A DNA stretch of 64,000 nucleotides from Aquimarina algicola (GCF_006443095.1 NZ_VFWZ01000007.1:186001-250000); one strand, 5' to 3'. Shown: positions 54,729 to 64,000, numbered from the stretch's first letter. The notes: generated by a model from the sequence alone, not told the origin. Made by a program: numbers and translations.

Positions 54729-55643
54729 ATGGTAATACGCTACCTCAATAAATTGACTCTGATAAAGTTATTATCTTTTTTAATTTTAATAAGTTGTTCT
54801 TCCTTTTCAAAGGAAGAAAAGATAGTATCAGAACTACAAAACAATAAACGAAACGATTTATCTACAACTCCTAAGAAAGTTAAACAGATCCATTACAACC
54901 TTGTTATACACTACAATTACGAATCTTACGGAAGTGTTCTTTTGAATGGAATACCAGTATCATTCCGTCCTGAAGAAGATACGCTATCTGGAACAAGCTC
55001 TATAACAAAACCAATAAGAGACCTTTTAGTTAATGGTAAAAACACCATCGAACTTATAGGAAATTTTCCGAAAGGCAAGTACGAAATAGGAATTTACACA
55101 AATGAAATTGATGAATCTGGCAGACTTGCAGATGAAGATATAAAGATTGAACTCAAAGAGAACCGTCCTAGTTTTTTTACTTTTGAAGCAAATGATATTC
55201 CCAAAAATATATGGGACAATGGGGACAACTTTGACTCTTCAGACATTGAAAAACTTACTGCTCTAGCATTAAAATTAGATCAAATCATTAAAAAAGGTCA
55301 AATAAAAAAGTATATCGAACTTCATAAAACTGAAATAGAAGCATCTATAAAAAGAATGAATGCTATGGGTAATACATCCTTTGCTTTTGAAGATATTGAA
55401 GACGATCTGAAAGATTCTTTTAAGGCCATACGAAAAGGTGACGGATACACTCCTATAGATATTTCTGAAAATGAAATTACATACTATGTTTCTAATTCTA
55501 AAAAACTAGCAACTATTACTTTAAAAGGTAAACCTTATCTTACTGCTTTTATAGATAATGAAAATCCTTATCACAGCATTTGGGGCTGGAAGATGTTATA
55601 TATGAAAAAAGATGGTAAATTAATACCTATCTTAGGATTCTAA
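54729..55643 (+). CDS. Lipoprotein of unknown function
   Basis: This 304-residue protein has a lipobox (FLILISCSSF, C23). The mature part has a beta-rich N-terminal segment (HYNYESYGSVLLNGIPVSFR, SGTSSITKPIRDLLVNGKNT) resembling a lectin- or jelly-roll-like fold, then a helical middle and a small C-terminal domain. No family is recognised. It follows the TlpA-like gene by 76 bp in the same direction and may be co-transcribed. Confidence 0.65.
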   Translation: MVIRYLNKLTLIKLLSFLILISCSSFSKEEKIVSELQNNKRNDLSTTPKKVKQIHYNLVIHYNYESYGSVLLNGIPVSFRPEEDTLSGTSSITKPIRDLLVNGKNTIELIGNFPKGKYEIGIYTNEIDESGRLADEDIKIELKENRPSFFTFEANDIPKNIWDNGDNFDSSDIEKLTALALKLDQIIKKGQIKKYIELHKTEIEASIKRMNAMGNTSFAFEDIEDDLKDSFKAIRKGDGYTPIDISENEITYYVSNSKKLATITLKGKPYLTAFIDNENPYHSIWGWKMLYMKKDGKLIPILGF

Positions 55644-55659
55644 ATCTAAATATTAGTGA

Positions 55660-56028
55660 TTATTTTCCAAAAATCATTTTAATCGCCACTAGCAAAAGAA
55701 CACCTCCAAATATTTTTTTCAGTAATTGTTGTGGTATAGAAATAGCCAATTTACTACCCAAATACCCTCCTACAATAAAGGTAATTGCTATTATTATGGC
55801 AAATTTCCAGTTTACATGACCTTCTTGATAATAATTATAAGCAGCCAATAACGTAACAGGGACAGCCAAAACAGCCAGACTAGTTCCTTGTGCTTCATGC
55901 TGAGAAAAGTTAACCCATAGAATCAACAAAGGAATCATAACTACACTCCCCCCTATTCCTAAAACGCCACTAAAAAAACCTGCTAACAGACCAATACATA
56001 CCAACGAAACTATTACTGATATATTCAT
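55660..56028 (-). CDS. Half-size TauE/SafE family membrane transporter
   Basis: This 122-residue protein has four membrane segments and the TauE/SafE signature GFFSGVLGIGGSVVMIPLLI near the start, followed by EAQGTSLAVLAVPVTLLAAY. Full-length family members have about 250 residues and eight segments made of two halves. This one is a single half, a form also seen in other Bacteroidota, and would dimerise. Family members export sulfite, sulfoacetate or other organic anions. It is the first gene after the lytic transglycosylase in transcription order (41 bp apart). Confidence 0.88.
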   Translation of the reverse strand: MNISVIVSLVCIGLLAGFFSGVLGIGGSVVMIPLLILWVNFSQHEAQGTSLAVLAVPVTLLAAYNYYQEGHVNWKFAIIIAITFIVGGYLGSKLAISIPQQLLKKIFGGVLLLVAIKMIFGK

Positions 56029-56069
56029 AGTAATGAAAAGAAAAGCCCTATGCTAAAAAAGAATTAATT

Positions 56070-57017
56070 TTATTGACCTGTTATTGTTTCGTAATACCCT
56101 TCTCTGGGTATTTTAATAAGGTATTCTTTACCTGAAACATTGTTCAGACTAGTTTCTCTAAGCCATGGATTATGAATTTTTAAAATCTTGTAATTAATAT
56201 CATACTGTTTCACAAATTCATTAAAATCGGCAATGGGCTCATCTACCAAAACATTAAAAGTTGGAACATGTGTATATAAATCTTCGCTTCTAAAATTGAA
56301 TCCATATCGTTTTGGATTACTCAGAATTTCTTTTACGGCAATAATCCTGAAAACATATCTCCCTGTTTCTTCGCCAAGTAACAAATCATAATAAGTTTTA
56401 GCATTTTGTCTTACCAATTGTTTATTAATACCTCCATTACCAGCATTATACGCAGCAGCGGCAAGGGTCCAACTTCCGAATCGTTTTTTGGCTCTTTTTA
56501 AATATTTACAAGCCACCTCTGTAGATTTCTCGATATGATAACGTTCATCTACATTTTGATTAACTTCTAATCCAAATTCTTTTCCGGTACCTTTCAAGAT
56601 TTGCCAAAAGCCTGTTGCTTTGGCAGGAGAGACCGCTTGTGTTAGGCCACTTTCAATCACAGCCAAATACTTGAAATCATCAGGAACTCCATGCTCTTTG
56701 AGTATCGGCTCTATAATTGGAAAATATTTATTAGCCCTTTTAAAAAGTAGTAATCCATTAGACTGCCAATATGTATTAACCAAAAGCTCCCTATCCATTC
56801 TTTCTCTAATATCAGGGTTTTGTATAGGTACTAATTCGCCCGAGAAATTAAGATTATCCGGCATTGGTATCGCATACACATTATAATCATTTACTAACTT
56901 TTCTTTTACTTCCTCTTGTATTAGTGGAGTCTCTGTAAAATCTTGAGTAGCATTAACCAAAATTCCAAGAGTAAACAATACTCCAATACATAATAATCCT
57001 TTTTTTATCGTTTTCAT
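56070..57017 (-). CDS. Lytic murein transglycosylase (SLT domain)
   Basis: This 315-residue protein has a signal peptide (about 1-22) and an SLT/lysozyme-like domain at about 85-230. The motif is YLAVIESGL with catalytic E122, then GFWQILKGTG, then AAAAYNAGNGGINK. It cleaves the glycan chain of peptidoglycan to make anhydro-muropeptides. No LysM module is present, and a C-terminal segment (KEYLIKIPREGYYET) may be a degenerate one. It is probably periplasmic. Confidence 0.92.
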   Translation of the reverse strand: MKTIKKGLLCIGVLFTLGILVNATQDFTETPLIQEEVKEKLVNDYNVYAIPMPDNLNFSGELVPIQNPDIRERMDRELLVNTYWQSNGLLLFKRANKYFPIIEPILKEHGVPDDFKYLAVIESGLTQAVSPAKATGFWQILKGTGKEFGLEVNQNVDERYHIEKSTEVACKYLKRAKKRFGSWTLAAAAYNAGNGGINKQLVRQNAKTYYDLLLGEETGRYVFRIIAVKEILSNPKRYGFNFRSEDLYTHVPTFNVLVDEPIADFNEFVKQYDINYKILKIHNPWLRETSLNNVSGKEYLIKIPREGYYETITGQ

Positions 57018-57079
57018 TACTAGGCAAAATTTTAAATTTGGGGATAAACATTTTCTACAATATAACGCAAAAAGTTATA

Positions 57080-57811
57080 TCATTGCAAGTTATCCTCAAT
57101 TATTTCAGGTAAATATTTATTAAACCAACGGGCTCTATAAATAATCATTGCATGAGTTCCATTATCTACTGTTATACAATCTTTTATGTTCGCAATCGGA
57201 AAAACCACATCTTTATCACCATGAATATGTATTAAACCCTTTGGTGCAACTTCTTGATCCCAACAAACCATTTGCTCTATTGCCCAATCCAAATACTTTT
57301 TATCATTCACTGACAAATATTTTTGATATAAAGCAGCTCTCTTTCTGGCAAATTCTCCAAACGCAAATTTCTCCCAATTTTCTACTTTAGAAAAAAGTCC
57401 CGTAGGCACCAATTTGTATGCTTTAGTTTTTCTAGCTATTTTCATTCTGGCAGGAAGTTCGTCTCTATTCTTTACACTAGAAATAATCACTAGCTTACTA
57501 ACATTCAAATATTTACTCATTTCCTGTATCATAACACCTCCAAATGAAACTCCTATCAGAATGCAGTTTTCATGTTTAATTTCTGCACACATTCGTTTAG
57601 CATAACTTGCAATAGATTCTTTTTCAAAAGGTATCTTCCAAGGTATGGTTTGGGTCACAAATCTATCTTTTGGTAACTTGATAAATTCAAAGATAGACTC
57701 GTCTGCTGCTAATCCAGGAACAAAATAAACATAGCTAACTTCCTGCGACATAGGTATTTTAACAGTGGTTTTATAATTTGAAACTCTTATTTTCTTATCT
57801 TTGTAACTCAA
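57080..57811 (-). CDS. Alpha/beta hydrolase
   Basis: This 243-residue protein has an alpha/beta-hydrolase fold with GVSFGGVMIQE as nucleophile elbow (Ser), GDKDVVFP as the acid strand and NGTHAMI as the histidine loop. There is no signal peptide, so it is cytoplasmic. The N-terminal ~25 residues precede YVFVPGLAADESIF, the first strand and oxyanion loop. The substrate is unknown. It is the first gene in the direction of transcription before the lytic transglycosylase. Confidence 0.85.
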   Translation of the reverse strand: MSYKDKKIRVSNYKTTVKIPMSQEVSYVYFVPGLAADESIFEFIKLPKDRFVTQTIPWKIPFEKESIASYAKRMCAEIKHENCILIGVSFGGVMIQEMSKYLNVSKLVIISSVKNRDELPARMKIARKTKAYKLVPTGLFSKVENWEKFAFGEFARKRAALYQKYLSVNDKKYLDWAIEQMVCWDQEVAPKGLIHIHGDKDVVFPIANIKDCITVDNGTHAMIIYRARWFNKYLPEIIEDNLQ

Positions 57812-58027
57812 AATTATAGTTTTCCTATGTTAGAAAAAAGGAAACATTGAGTTAATTTTTTGCAAAAAGAGAACTTAAACACTAATTATTTTTAATTGAG
57901 TATAGAGTTATATTTAAATCTGAGTTTATATAAAACTTAAAATATAATTTTTTAGACAAATACCTTTTTATTACTATAACTAGGTTGATTCTTTATACAC
58001 AATCAAATACATCGTAACTAAAAAAAT

Positions 58028-58339
58028 ATGGAGAACATGAGTGCTGTCGAACTAGAAATCATTGATAATGAATTTCTAAGACAATTTGAAACTACAATCG
58101 AGGATCAAAAAGCAAAAATCGAATACGCGCTACAAGAAAGAAAAATTTTTCTTACTAAACTTATTATGAGTGAAGAGCATCTAGAAAAAGGATACGAAAA
58201 AGATTTTATTGTAGCCGTTTTTAATCTGATAGAGGAACGTAATATCAGATTGGTTCCTACAAGTCCTATTATTGCTAAATTTATGCGAAAAAACAGAAGA
58301 AAATATAAAAATTTACTTCCTGTAGGAATTAATATTTAG
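58028..58339 (+). CDS. YjdJ-like GNAT-type acetyltransferase (small)
   Basis: This 103-residue protein matches the small Acetyltransf_CG/YjdJ group of the GNAT superfamily. The last third reads AVFNLIEERNIRLVPTSPII, then AKFMRKNRRKYKNLLP, comparable to the family's 'ALD..R..GL.VVPLCPFVAAYIRRHPEY.DLV' pattern. The acetyl-CoA loop (EEHLEKGYEKDF) is degenerate compared with the usual GKGIGS, so activity is uncertain. The protein is small and cytoplasmic. Confidence 0.65.
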   Translation: MENMSAVELEIIDNEFLRQFETTIEDQKAKIEYALQERKIFLTKLIMSEEHLEKGYEKDFIVAVFNLIEERNIRLVPTSPIIAKFMRKNRRKYKNLLPVGINI

Positions 58340-58363
58340 TAAAATATTTTTGTTTATATACAT

Positions 58364-58394
58364 AAAAAAATCTGCTTGATAAGCAGATTTTTTT
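58364..58394. terminator. Bidirectional terminator between the YjdJ-like gene and mtaB
   Basis: A perfect 14-bp stem (AAAAAAATCTGCTT / AAGCAGATTTTTTT) with the loop GAT lies between converging genes (stops at 58339 and 58428). A- and T-tracts flank it on both sides. Confidence 0.88.
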
Positions 58395-58427
58395 ATACGT
58401 TAATCTTTTTGAGATGTTAACAAATTC

Positions 58428-59744
58428 TTATTCACCAACAAAATCAAACCTAACGGTTCCCTCCTCGTCTATTTCCTTTAATTTTACTTTATGTAGGGTG
58501 TTCATATAGTTTGGATTCCAAGGCATTTTTACTTTGACATAATTTTCTGTAAAACCATAAATATAGCCTCCTTTATTTTCTGATTCAAACAAAACGGTTC
58601 TTTCGGTTTGCAATTGACTTTCATAAAAAGCTCTTCTCTTTTTAACAGACAAACCTCTAAGCATTTTACTTCTTTTCTTTCTCACTTCATTTGAAACCAC
58701 TCCATCAAGGTTTGCAGCTATTGTGTTGTCTCTTTCAGAATATGTAAAAACGTGTAAATACGAAATATCTAATGTTGCCAAAAAGTTATACGTATCCAAA
58801 AAATAATCATCAGTCTCACCAGGAAAACCAACTATTACATCTACACCTATACAAGCGTGAGGCATAACTTCTCTAATCTTACGTACTCGATCTACATATA
58901 GATCTGTAAGATACCTTCGTCTCATTAATTTTAAAATCTCATCACTCCCCGATTGCAACGGAATATGAAAATGGGGCACAAATGTTCTTGAATTCGAAAC
59001 AAAATCAATAGTTTCATTCTTTAACAGATTTGGCTCTATAGACGAAATTCGCAATCTTTCGATACCTTCTACCTGATCCAAAGCTTTAACCAGATCAAAA
59101 AAAGTGTGCTCATGCTTTTTGTTTCCAAATTCTCCTTTACCATAATCCCCAATGTTTACACCTGTAAGCACTATTTCTTTAATTCCTTTTTCAGAAATTT
59201 CTTTAGCATTTTTGAGAACATTTTCTAAAGTATCACTTCTAGAAATACCTCTTGCAAGAGGTATTGTACAATATGTACATTTGTAATCACAACCATCTTG
59301 TACTTTCAAAAATGCTCTTGTCCTATCTCCAATCGAATAGCTTCCCACGTAAAAATCGGCTTCTTCTATTTCGCAAGAATGAATTTCTCCAAAATCATTT
59401 TTAGAAAGATCATTAACATAATCTGTGATTTTAAATTTTTCGGTTGCACCCAAAACTAGATCTACGCCATCAACATCTGCTAATTCTTCGGGTTTTAATT
59501 GAGCATAACAACCAACTGCCGCAACAAAAGCATTAGGATTTCCTTTTTGAGCTTGTTTTACTATTGTTTTGAATCTTTTATCTGCATTTTCTGTAACAGA
59601 ACATGTATTAATCACATAAATATCTGCTTTTTCAGAAAAATCAACTCTATCAAAACCTTCATCAACAAAATTTCGTGCAATGGTAGATGTTTCTGAAAAA
59701 TTCAACTTACAACCAAGTGTATAAAAAGCAACTTTTTTTTTCAT
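58428..59744 (-). CDS. mtaB: tRNA (t6A37)-methylthiotransferase
   Basis: This 438-residue radical-SAM enzyme adds a methylthio group to t6A37 of ANN-decoding tRNAs. The N-terminal UPF0004 domain has three cysteines for one cluster (YTLGCKLNFSET, INTCSVTE, AVGCYAQL). The radical-SAM motif is CDYKCTYC (CxxxCxxC), then GVNIGDYGKGEFG and PHFHIPLQSGSDEIL. The C-terminal TRAM-like domain is present. The gene is monocistronic. Confidence 0.95.
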   Translation of the reverse strand: MKKKVAFYTLGCKLNFSETSTIARNFVDEGFDRVDFSEKADIYVINTCSVTENADKRFKTIVKQAQKGNPNAFVAAVGCYAQLKPEELADVDGVDLVLGATEKFKITDYVNDLSKNDFGEIHSCEIEEADFYVGSYSIGDRTRAFLKVQDGCDYKCTYCTIPLARGISRSDTLENVLKNAKEISEKGIKEIVLTGVNIGDYGKGEFGNKKHEHTFFDLVKALDQVEGIERLRISSIEPNLLKNETIDFVSNSRTFVPHFHIPLQSGSDEILKLMRRRYLTDLYVDRVRKIREVMPHACIGVDVIVGFPGETDDYFLDTYNFLATLDISYLHVFTYSERDNTIAANLDGVVSNEVRKKRSKMLRGLSVKKRRAFYESQLQTERTVLFESENKGGYIYGFTENYVKVKMPWNPNYMNTLHKVKLKEIDEEGTVRFDFVGE

Positions 59745-59841
59745 AAAATATACTTATGATTTCTACCTAGGCAGAAATCTCTTTATATTTACAATTATCT
59801 AAAAGATTAAAATTAATTTTCCTTAGATAAAATTAAGGATG

Positions 59842-59849
59842 CAAATATA
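59842..59849 (-). promoter_or_regulatory. -7 element of mtaB
   Basis: The minus strand reads TATATTTG, an exact match to TAnnTTTG, about 98 bp before the mtaB start. The -33 position is not clear. Confidence 0.5.
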
Positions 59850-59873
59850 CCAACAATAATTCGTTTACTAAAA

Positions 59874-61508
59874 TTGATTCACGCCCGTTTACCTAAGTTA
59901 ATTCACTATATAGCAACATATTATATTCTACTTCTATTTTTAGCTTCTTGTACTACCGCTTTCAAAGAAAACAGAGATCATTTGGTTTTTAGGTACAATC
60001 AATTTGAAAATATAAGTTCTCTCGATCCTGCTTTTGCAAGAGATGTACCTAATATATGGGCAACAAATCAGCTCTTTAATGGTTTGGTACAGCTAGACGA
60101 TTCACTACATATTACTCCTGATATTGCCAAAAACTGGCAGATAAACGACAATGGTCTCAAATACACTTTTACTTTAAGAAACGATGTTTATTTTCATAAA
60201 CACAAAGAGTTTTCATCAAAAGATAGTACCAGAATTGTAATTGCTGATGATTTTGTGTATAGTTTTAATAGATTAAAGGATCCTAAAATTGCTTCTCCCG
60301 GAAATTGGGTTCTCAAAAATGTTGAAAATTATCAAGCTATTAATGATACGGTTTTTCAAATCATACTCAAAAAACCTTTCCCTGCTTTTTTGGGGTTACT
60401 TAGTATGCGATATTGCTCTGTAGTTCCAAAAGAAGTTGTTGAGTTATATGGAAACGATTTCAGGTCTCATCCTGTTGGCACAGGGCCCTTTAAATTTAAA
60501 TTTTGGGAAGAGAACGTAAAAGCAGTATTCAGAAAAAATAATCTCTATTTTGAAAAAGATGAAAAAGGAAAACAATTGCCCTACCTAGAAGCCATTGCTA
60601 TTACTTTTCTCCCTGATAAACAAAGTGAATTCTTGCAATTTGCTCAAGGTAATATAGACTTGCTAAATAGTCTTGATGCATCTTACAAAGATGAATTACT
60701 AACTCCTGATGGCAGATTGAGGGACAAATACAAAACACAAATAAATATTAGCAAAGGACCATATTTAAACTCTGAATATTTAGCTTTTTATCTCGATACT
60801 GATAAAACAGAAATTCAATCTATACTTTTGAGAAAAGCTATAAATCATGGATTCGACAGAAAGAAAATGATCAAATACCTAAAAAATGGTATTGGTACTC
60901 CTGCTCTCAATGGTTTTATACCAAAAGGAATTCCGGGTTTTAATAATATATCTGGATTTGAATATGATCCCAAAAAAGCAGAATATCTTGTAGAAGAATA
61001 TAAGAAGCAAACAGGAGACCACAATCCTTCGATACGAATCGCTACAGATTCTAACTATCAAAGTATTTGTGAATTCATACAACGAGAATTGGAGAAAATT
61101 GGTATCGAAGTTTTTGTAGACATTATGCCTCCTTCTACAATACGTAAAAAGAAATGGAAAGGAGAATTAGAAATGTTTAGAGCAAGTTGGATTGCTGATT
61201 ATCCTGATGCAGAAAACTTTTTATCGCCTTATTATAGTAAAAATCATACCCCAAACGGGCCAAACTACACACATTTTACAAATAAAGTTTTTGATCAATT
61301 ATATGAAGAAAGTTTTTTGATCACAGATACAAAATCAAGAGAGCAACATTATGTAAAAATGGATTCTATAATCATAGCACATTCTCCTATAGTACCTCTA
61401 TATTATGATGAAGTTGTTCGATTCACTCAAAAAAATGTAAAAGGGCTTACCAATAATCCTCAAAACTTTCTGGTCCTAAAGAAAGTATGGAAGGAAAAAT
61501 CCAAGTAA
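59874..61508 (+). CDS. Peptide/solute ABC transporter substrate-binding lipoprotein (SBP family 5), TTG start
   Basis: From TTG 59874 the protein has 544 residues with a lipobox (LLLFLASCTT, C26) and a full SBP_bac_5 domain: SLDPAFARDVPNIWATNQLF, LAKNWQ-like DIAKNWQINDNGLKYTFTLR, GTGPFKFKFWEENVKAVF, and DYPDAENFLSPYYSKNH in the C-terminal lobe. These proteins bind oligopeptides or similar solutes; no permease or ATPase is adjacent. There is no in-frame ATG near the start, so TTG is used, or a rare upstream codon. The promoter must lie in the 130-bp gap to mtaB. Confidence 0.85.
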   Translation: MIHARLPKLIHYIATYYILLLFLASCTTAFKENRDHLVFRYNQFENISSLDPAFARDVPNIWATNQLFNGLVQLDDSLHITPDIAKNWQINDNGLKYTFTLRNDVYFHKHKEFSSKDSTRIVIADDFVYSFNRLKDPKIASPGNWVLKNVENYQAINDTVFQIILKKPFPAFLGLLSMRYCSVVPKEVVELYGNDFRSHPVGTGPFKFKFWEENVKAVFRKNNLYFEKDEKGKQLPYLEAIAITFLPDKQSEFLQFAQGNIDLLNSLDASYKDELLTPDGRLRDKYKTQINISKGPYLNSEYLAFYLDTDKTEIQSILLRKAINHGFDRKKMIKYLKNGIGTPALNGFIPKGIPGFNNISGFEYDPKKAEYLVEEYKKQTGDHNPSIRIATDSNYQSICEFIQRELEKIGIEVFVDIMPPSTIRKKKWKGELEMFRASWIADYPDAENFLSPYYSKNHTPNGPNYTHFTNKVFDQLYEESFLITDTKSREQHYVKMDSIIIAHSPIVPLYYDEVVRFTQKNVKGLTNNPQNFLVLKKVWKEKSK

Positions 61509-61616
61509 ATTTTAGGTAAAAAATGCATTTTATCGATCTTATTTGAGCATAGTCGATATTTTTAATTACATTTGCTCTCATTTATATAAAATTTAACATT
61601 TCTTAACCTAATTTTT

Positions 61617-62714
61617 ATGAAAACACTTCAACTCTACTTATGCTTATCAATTTGCATGGCTATTATATCTTGTAGTAGCGATGATTCTGATTCAAACTCA
61701 GGAGATTTAACTTCTGTAGAATCAAACCCTCAAGAAGAAACTGTTTTAGAGGCATCATTAGTATCCAAAGGTATTTCTGTTCGCGGTGCAGAAAGAAAAG
61801 CAGGAACCCCTCCTACCCCCAATGGTAATATTAGCTTTACTTTAGAGAATAACGAAAATCAATCTGCCTTCTTAAATAGTGGATTTGATATCGATTTTAA
61901 TGCTCCAGATAGTTATGCAGGAGCATATTTACAAATAAAATCTGGAGAGGAGACAGCCGCAGATTATTTAGATATACCTAGAGATGCTTTATTCAGAAGC
62001 GCTTCAAACAATAAGAGATTTTTAAAATCTGGTAAAGAAGATGAAGGTGAATTTGGATTTGATGTAGATTTTTCAAATGATATTCCTCCGGGAAAATTCT
62101 GTTATATTATCTGCATATATGATGATAATGGTAATATTAGTAACCCTGTAGAAGTATGTGTAGAAGTTGAAGCATGGGGAGGAAATATTAATTTTGCAGG
62201 AGACTGGAATTACACAAAACAAATTGAGAACGACAATACAACTATATCTTTGGGAGAAGAAGAATGTGATAATTTTACACGTACAATTAGCTGTACTGAT
62301 AGCACAGAAAGCGTTACTGTAGACAAAGATTATTGCACTATCATAGACTCTCTTATTATCACATTTAATGAAGATGGAACCTATGAATATACTACAAAAG
62401 ACAGAAATACAAGAATAGATTTTAATGCTACGCAAGATGCCTGTTCTGCTGTTTACACTTCTGAAGAAAAAGAGACATATATGTCTAAAGGAAAATGGGC
62501 ATATGATGAAGAAGAAAAAAAGCTGACATTAGTAGAGTTTGAATATATTATCAGAAATGAAACTACACAAGAGGTAGAAGAAGGATTAGAAGAGGATGGC
62601 GATTTAGTTTTTGACGGTACAATTACACTATCTGGATCAGAATTTACTCTTAAAGAAGTTTATACTGATGGAGATGAAACAGAATCTTACGAATATTTCT
62701 TCGAAAAAAGATAA
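61617..62714 (+). CDS. Lipoprotein of unknown function
   Basis: This 365-residue protein has a lipobox (MAIISCSSDD, C19), then a serine/aspartate-rich linker, then a beta-rich region (DFNAPDSYAGAYLQIKSGEE, PGKFCYIICIYDDNGNISNP). The second half (GNINFAGDWNYTK... to the end) resembles a lipocalin-like 'GTWKYT...' domain found in Bacteroidota lipoproteins. It is acidic and probably exposed on the surface. A strong terminator follows it. Confidence 0.7.
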   Translation: MKTLQLYLCLSICMAIISCSSDDSDSNSGDLTSVESNPQEETVLEASLVSKGISVRGAERKAGTPPTPNGNISFTLENNENQSAFLNSGFDIDFNAPDSYAGAYLQIKSGEETAADYLDIPRDALFRSASNNKRFLKSGKEDEGEFGFDVDFSNDIPPGKFCYIICIYDDNGNISNPVEVCVEVEAWGGNINFAGDWNYTKQIENDNTTISLGEEECDNFTRTISCTDSTESVTVDKDYCTIIDSLIITFNEDGTYEYTTKDRNTRIDFNATQDACSAVYTSEEKETYMSKGKWAYDEEEKKLTLVEFEYIIRNETTQEVEEGLEEDGDLVFDGTITLSGSEFTLKEVYTDGDETESYEYFFEKR

Positions 62715-62737
62715 AGAAATAAAATTCTAAATAAATT

Positions 62738-62767
62738 AAAAAAGCCGGTTTAATAACCGGCTTTTTT
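62738..62767. terminator. Bidirectional terminator
   Basis: A perfect 13-bp stem (AAAAAAGCCGGTT / AACCGGCTTTTTT) with a 4-nt loop (TAAT) lies between converging genes with stops at 62714 and 62771. It works in both directions. Confidence 0.9.
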
Positions 62768-62770
62768 GTT

Positions 62771-63943
62771 TTAATCTTTTCTCCATTTTTGAGTTTCTTC
62801 AAAAACATGTTCTAATATTTTTTCATCTTGAGTAGTAAATTCAAGTTGTCTACGTGCCATGACCACTTTTGCCACTTCAAATGCTTTTTTAGTCAAATAT
62901 GTAGTAAAACCACCACTACCTCCCCAACTATAACTCGGGATAAAATTACGTGGAAATCCTCCTCCAAAAATATTTGCATTTACACCCACAACGGTACCTG
63001 TATTAAACATAGTATTGATTCCGCATTTAGAATGATCTCCCATCATCAAACCGCAAAACTGTAATCCTGTCTTTGCAAAATTTTCTGTTTCATAACTCCA
63101 TAACCTTACGGGAGCATAATTATTTTTCAGATTTGACGTATTAGTATCTGCTCCTAGATTACACCATTCTCCCAATACAGAATTACCTAAAAACCCATCA
63201 TGTCCTTTATTAGAATATCCAAAAACTACAGAATTAGAGATTTCTCCCCCTACTTTTGAATAAGGACCAATAGTTGTTCCTCCATATATTTTGGCTCCCA
63301 TTTTTACAGTTGCATAATCACAAATAGCAAAAGGCCCTCTAATTATGCTGCCTTCCATAATCTCAACATCTTTTCCTATATATACGGGGCCATTTGTAGC
63401 ATTAATTGTTACAAATTCAAATTTTGCACCTTCTTCAACAAAAATATTCTCTTTTGCTATGACATTATTGGTATCAGAAATAGGAGCACTTATTCTTTCA
63501 TGAGTTAATAAGGTAAAATCTTCTTTTATTGCTTGTTCATTCTTAGAAAAAATATCCCATGTATTTTTTATTGTGAATGTAGGCTCTGTATATTCGATAA
63601 TTTCGTACTCGTCAAAATCAACTTCTTCATCTTCTTTTACAAAAAATGCCACAGGCTCATCATCAACAAACACAGCTTGTTTAACTTGTAGATTCATAAT
63701 AATATCTACAAGATGTTTTGTAGGTATATAAGAAGCATTAATCATTATATTCTCTTCTACTTCTACAAGAGGAAATTTATCACTTAAATAATCTTCTGTA
63801 ACTGTCGATGTCGTGAAACCCAAGTGTCTTTCCCATTTTTCGCGAATAGTAAGTATCCCTATTCTAATTTCTGCTACTGGTCTTGTATATGTGAATGGTA
63901 ATAGAGCATTTCGTGATGCCCCATCAAATAGAATATAATTCAT
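62771..63943 (-). CDS. GlmU-like putative sugar nucleotidyltransferase
   Basis: This 390-residue protein belongs to the Bacteroidota 'GlmU family' in which the first domain is shorter than in true GlmU. The opening is YILFDGASRNALLPFTYTRP, followed by AEIRIGILTIREKWERHL. The second half is a left-handed parallel beta-helix of hexapeptide repeats (KDVEIMEGSIIRGPFAICDY, VKMGAKIYGGTTIGPYSKVG). It is probably a cytoplasmic sugar-nucleotide transferase or acetyltransferase. The ATG at 63941-63943 leaves 57 bp to the end of the window. Confidence 0.88.
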   Translation of the reverse strand: MNYILFDGASRNALLPFTYTRPVAEIRIGILTIREKWERHLGFTTSTVTEDYLSDKFPLVEVEENIMINASYIPTKHLVDIIMNLQVKQAVFVDDEPVAFFVKEDEEVDFDEYEIIEYTEPTFTIKNTWDIFSKNEQAIKEDFTLLTHERISAPISDTNNVIAKENIFVEEGAKFEFVTINATNGPVYIGKDVEIMEGSIIRGPFAICDYATVKMGAKIYGGTTIGPYSKVGGEISNSVVFGYSNKGHDGFLGNSVLGEWCNLGADTNTSNLKNNYAPVRLWSYETENFAKTGLQFCGLMMGDHSKCGINTMFNTGTVVGVNANIFGGGFPRNFIPSYSWGGSGGFTTYLTKKAFEVAKVVMARRQLEFTTQDEKILEHVFEETQKWRKD

Positions 63944-64000
63944 AGCCCTATAATTTTATATAATTGAAAGATTATGTTTTGAAAGTGATATTATAAATTA

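Noticed and set aside
1..64000. CRISPR array, tRNA, rRNA, transposase or prophage
   Set aside because: I looked for spaced direct repeats, conserved tRNA/rRNA blocks, and transposase or integrase motifs and found none that I could support.

Overview
The window is about 64 kb of AT-rich chromosome from a member of the Bacteroidota, almost certainly family Flavobacteriaceae. An Aquimarina-like marine gliding bacterium would fit, but the genus is an impression and not a demonstrated fact. The support is: a gliding-motility protein (GldF/GldG), a SusC/SusD pair with an ECF sigma factor and FecR anti-sigma factor, several DxDxDG-repeat and lipobox surface proteins, the flavobacterial -7 promoter motif TAnnTTTG upstream of many genes, and a CarB without the C-terminal allosteric domain. 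I see no rRNA, tRNA, CRISPR array, insertion sequence, integrase or phage gene.

Layout. Positions 1-13,100 are an accessory stretch of mostly minus-strand single genes: a truncated DUF2911 gene coupled to a membrane-bound AraC-type regulator, an M24 peptidase-like protein, a DUF2071 protein, an unknown gene, an S41 peptidase, an NAD-dependent epimerase, a second membrane AraC regulator, a GNAT acetyltransferase, and a winged-helix regulator divergent from an alpha/beta hydrolase plus a monooxygenase-fold gene. Positions 13,400-15,050 hold a small block that looks like polymorphic-toxin immunity (a SUFU-domain gene plus an acidic partner), followed by a double-glycine-leader, cysteine-rich peptide gene. 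Positions 15,061-24,300 carry housekeeping and signalling genes: DUF72, a minimal DEAD-box helicase, a four-PAS histidine kinase with its lone receiver, purC, phoH and a SAM hydrolase. Positions 24,470-32,600 contain a fused gldF-gldG, an iron-type ABC ATPase that seems to start at AUA, rmuC, two tandem membrane paralogues coupled to a serine hydrolase, and a hotdog thioesterase. Positions 32,900-36,200 hold secreted or lipoprotein genes (leucine-rich repeats, DUF3103-like, a mono-heme cytochrome-like lipoprotein).

Positions 36,600-49,700 form one polysaccharide- or glycoconjugate-utilisation locus on the minus strand. In transcription order it is: GH3 beta-glucosidase, ECF sigma, FecR, SusC with an STN signalling domain, SusD, and a 1,109-residue FG-GAP/ASPIC surface lipoprotein. 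The STN domain, FecR and sigma factor together suggest that substrate binding at the outer membrane feeds back on transcription of the locus. Positions 49,870-64,000 are mostly core genes: carB, rpmH, a TPR protein, a thioredoxin-like protein, a half-size TauE, a lytic transglycosylase, mtaB, a peptide-binding lipoprotein and a GlmU-like nucleotidyltransferase. Clear hairpin terminators separate several of them.

The points most worth following up are the orphan GG-leader peptide, the toxin-less SUFU immunity pair next to it, the AUA start, the GldF-GldG fusion, a structured inverted repeat at 36,202-36,322, and two long interrupted inverted repeats of matching design at 33,688 and 40,013.
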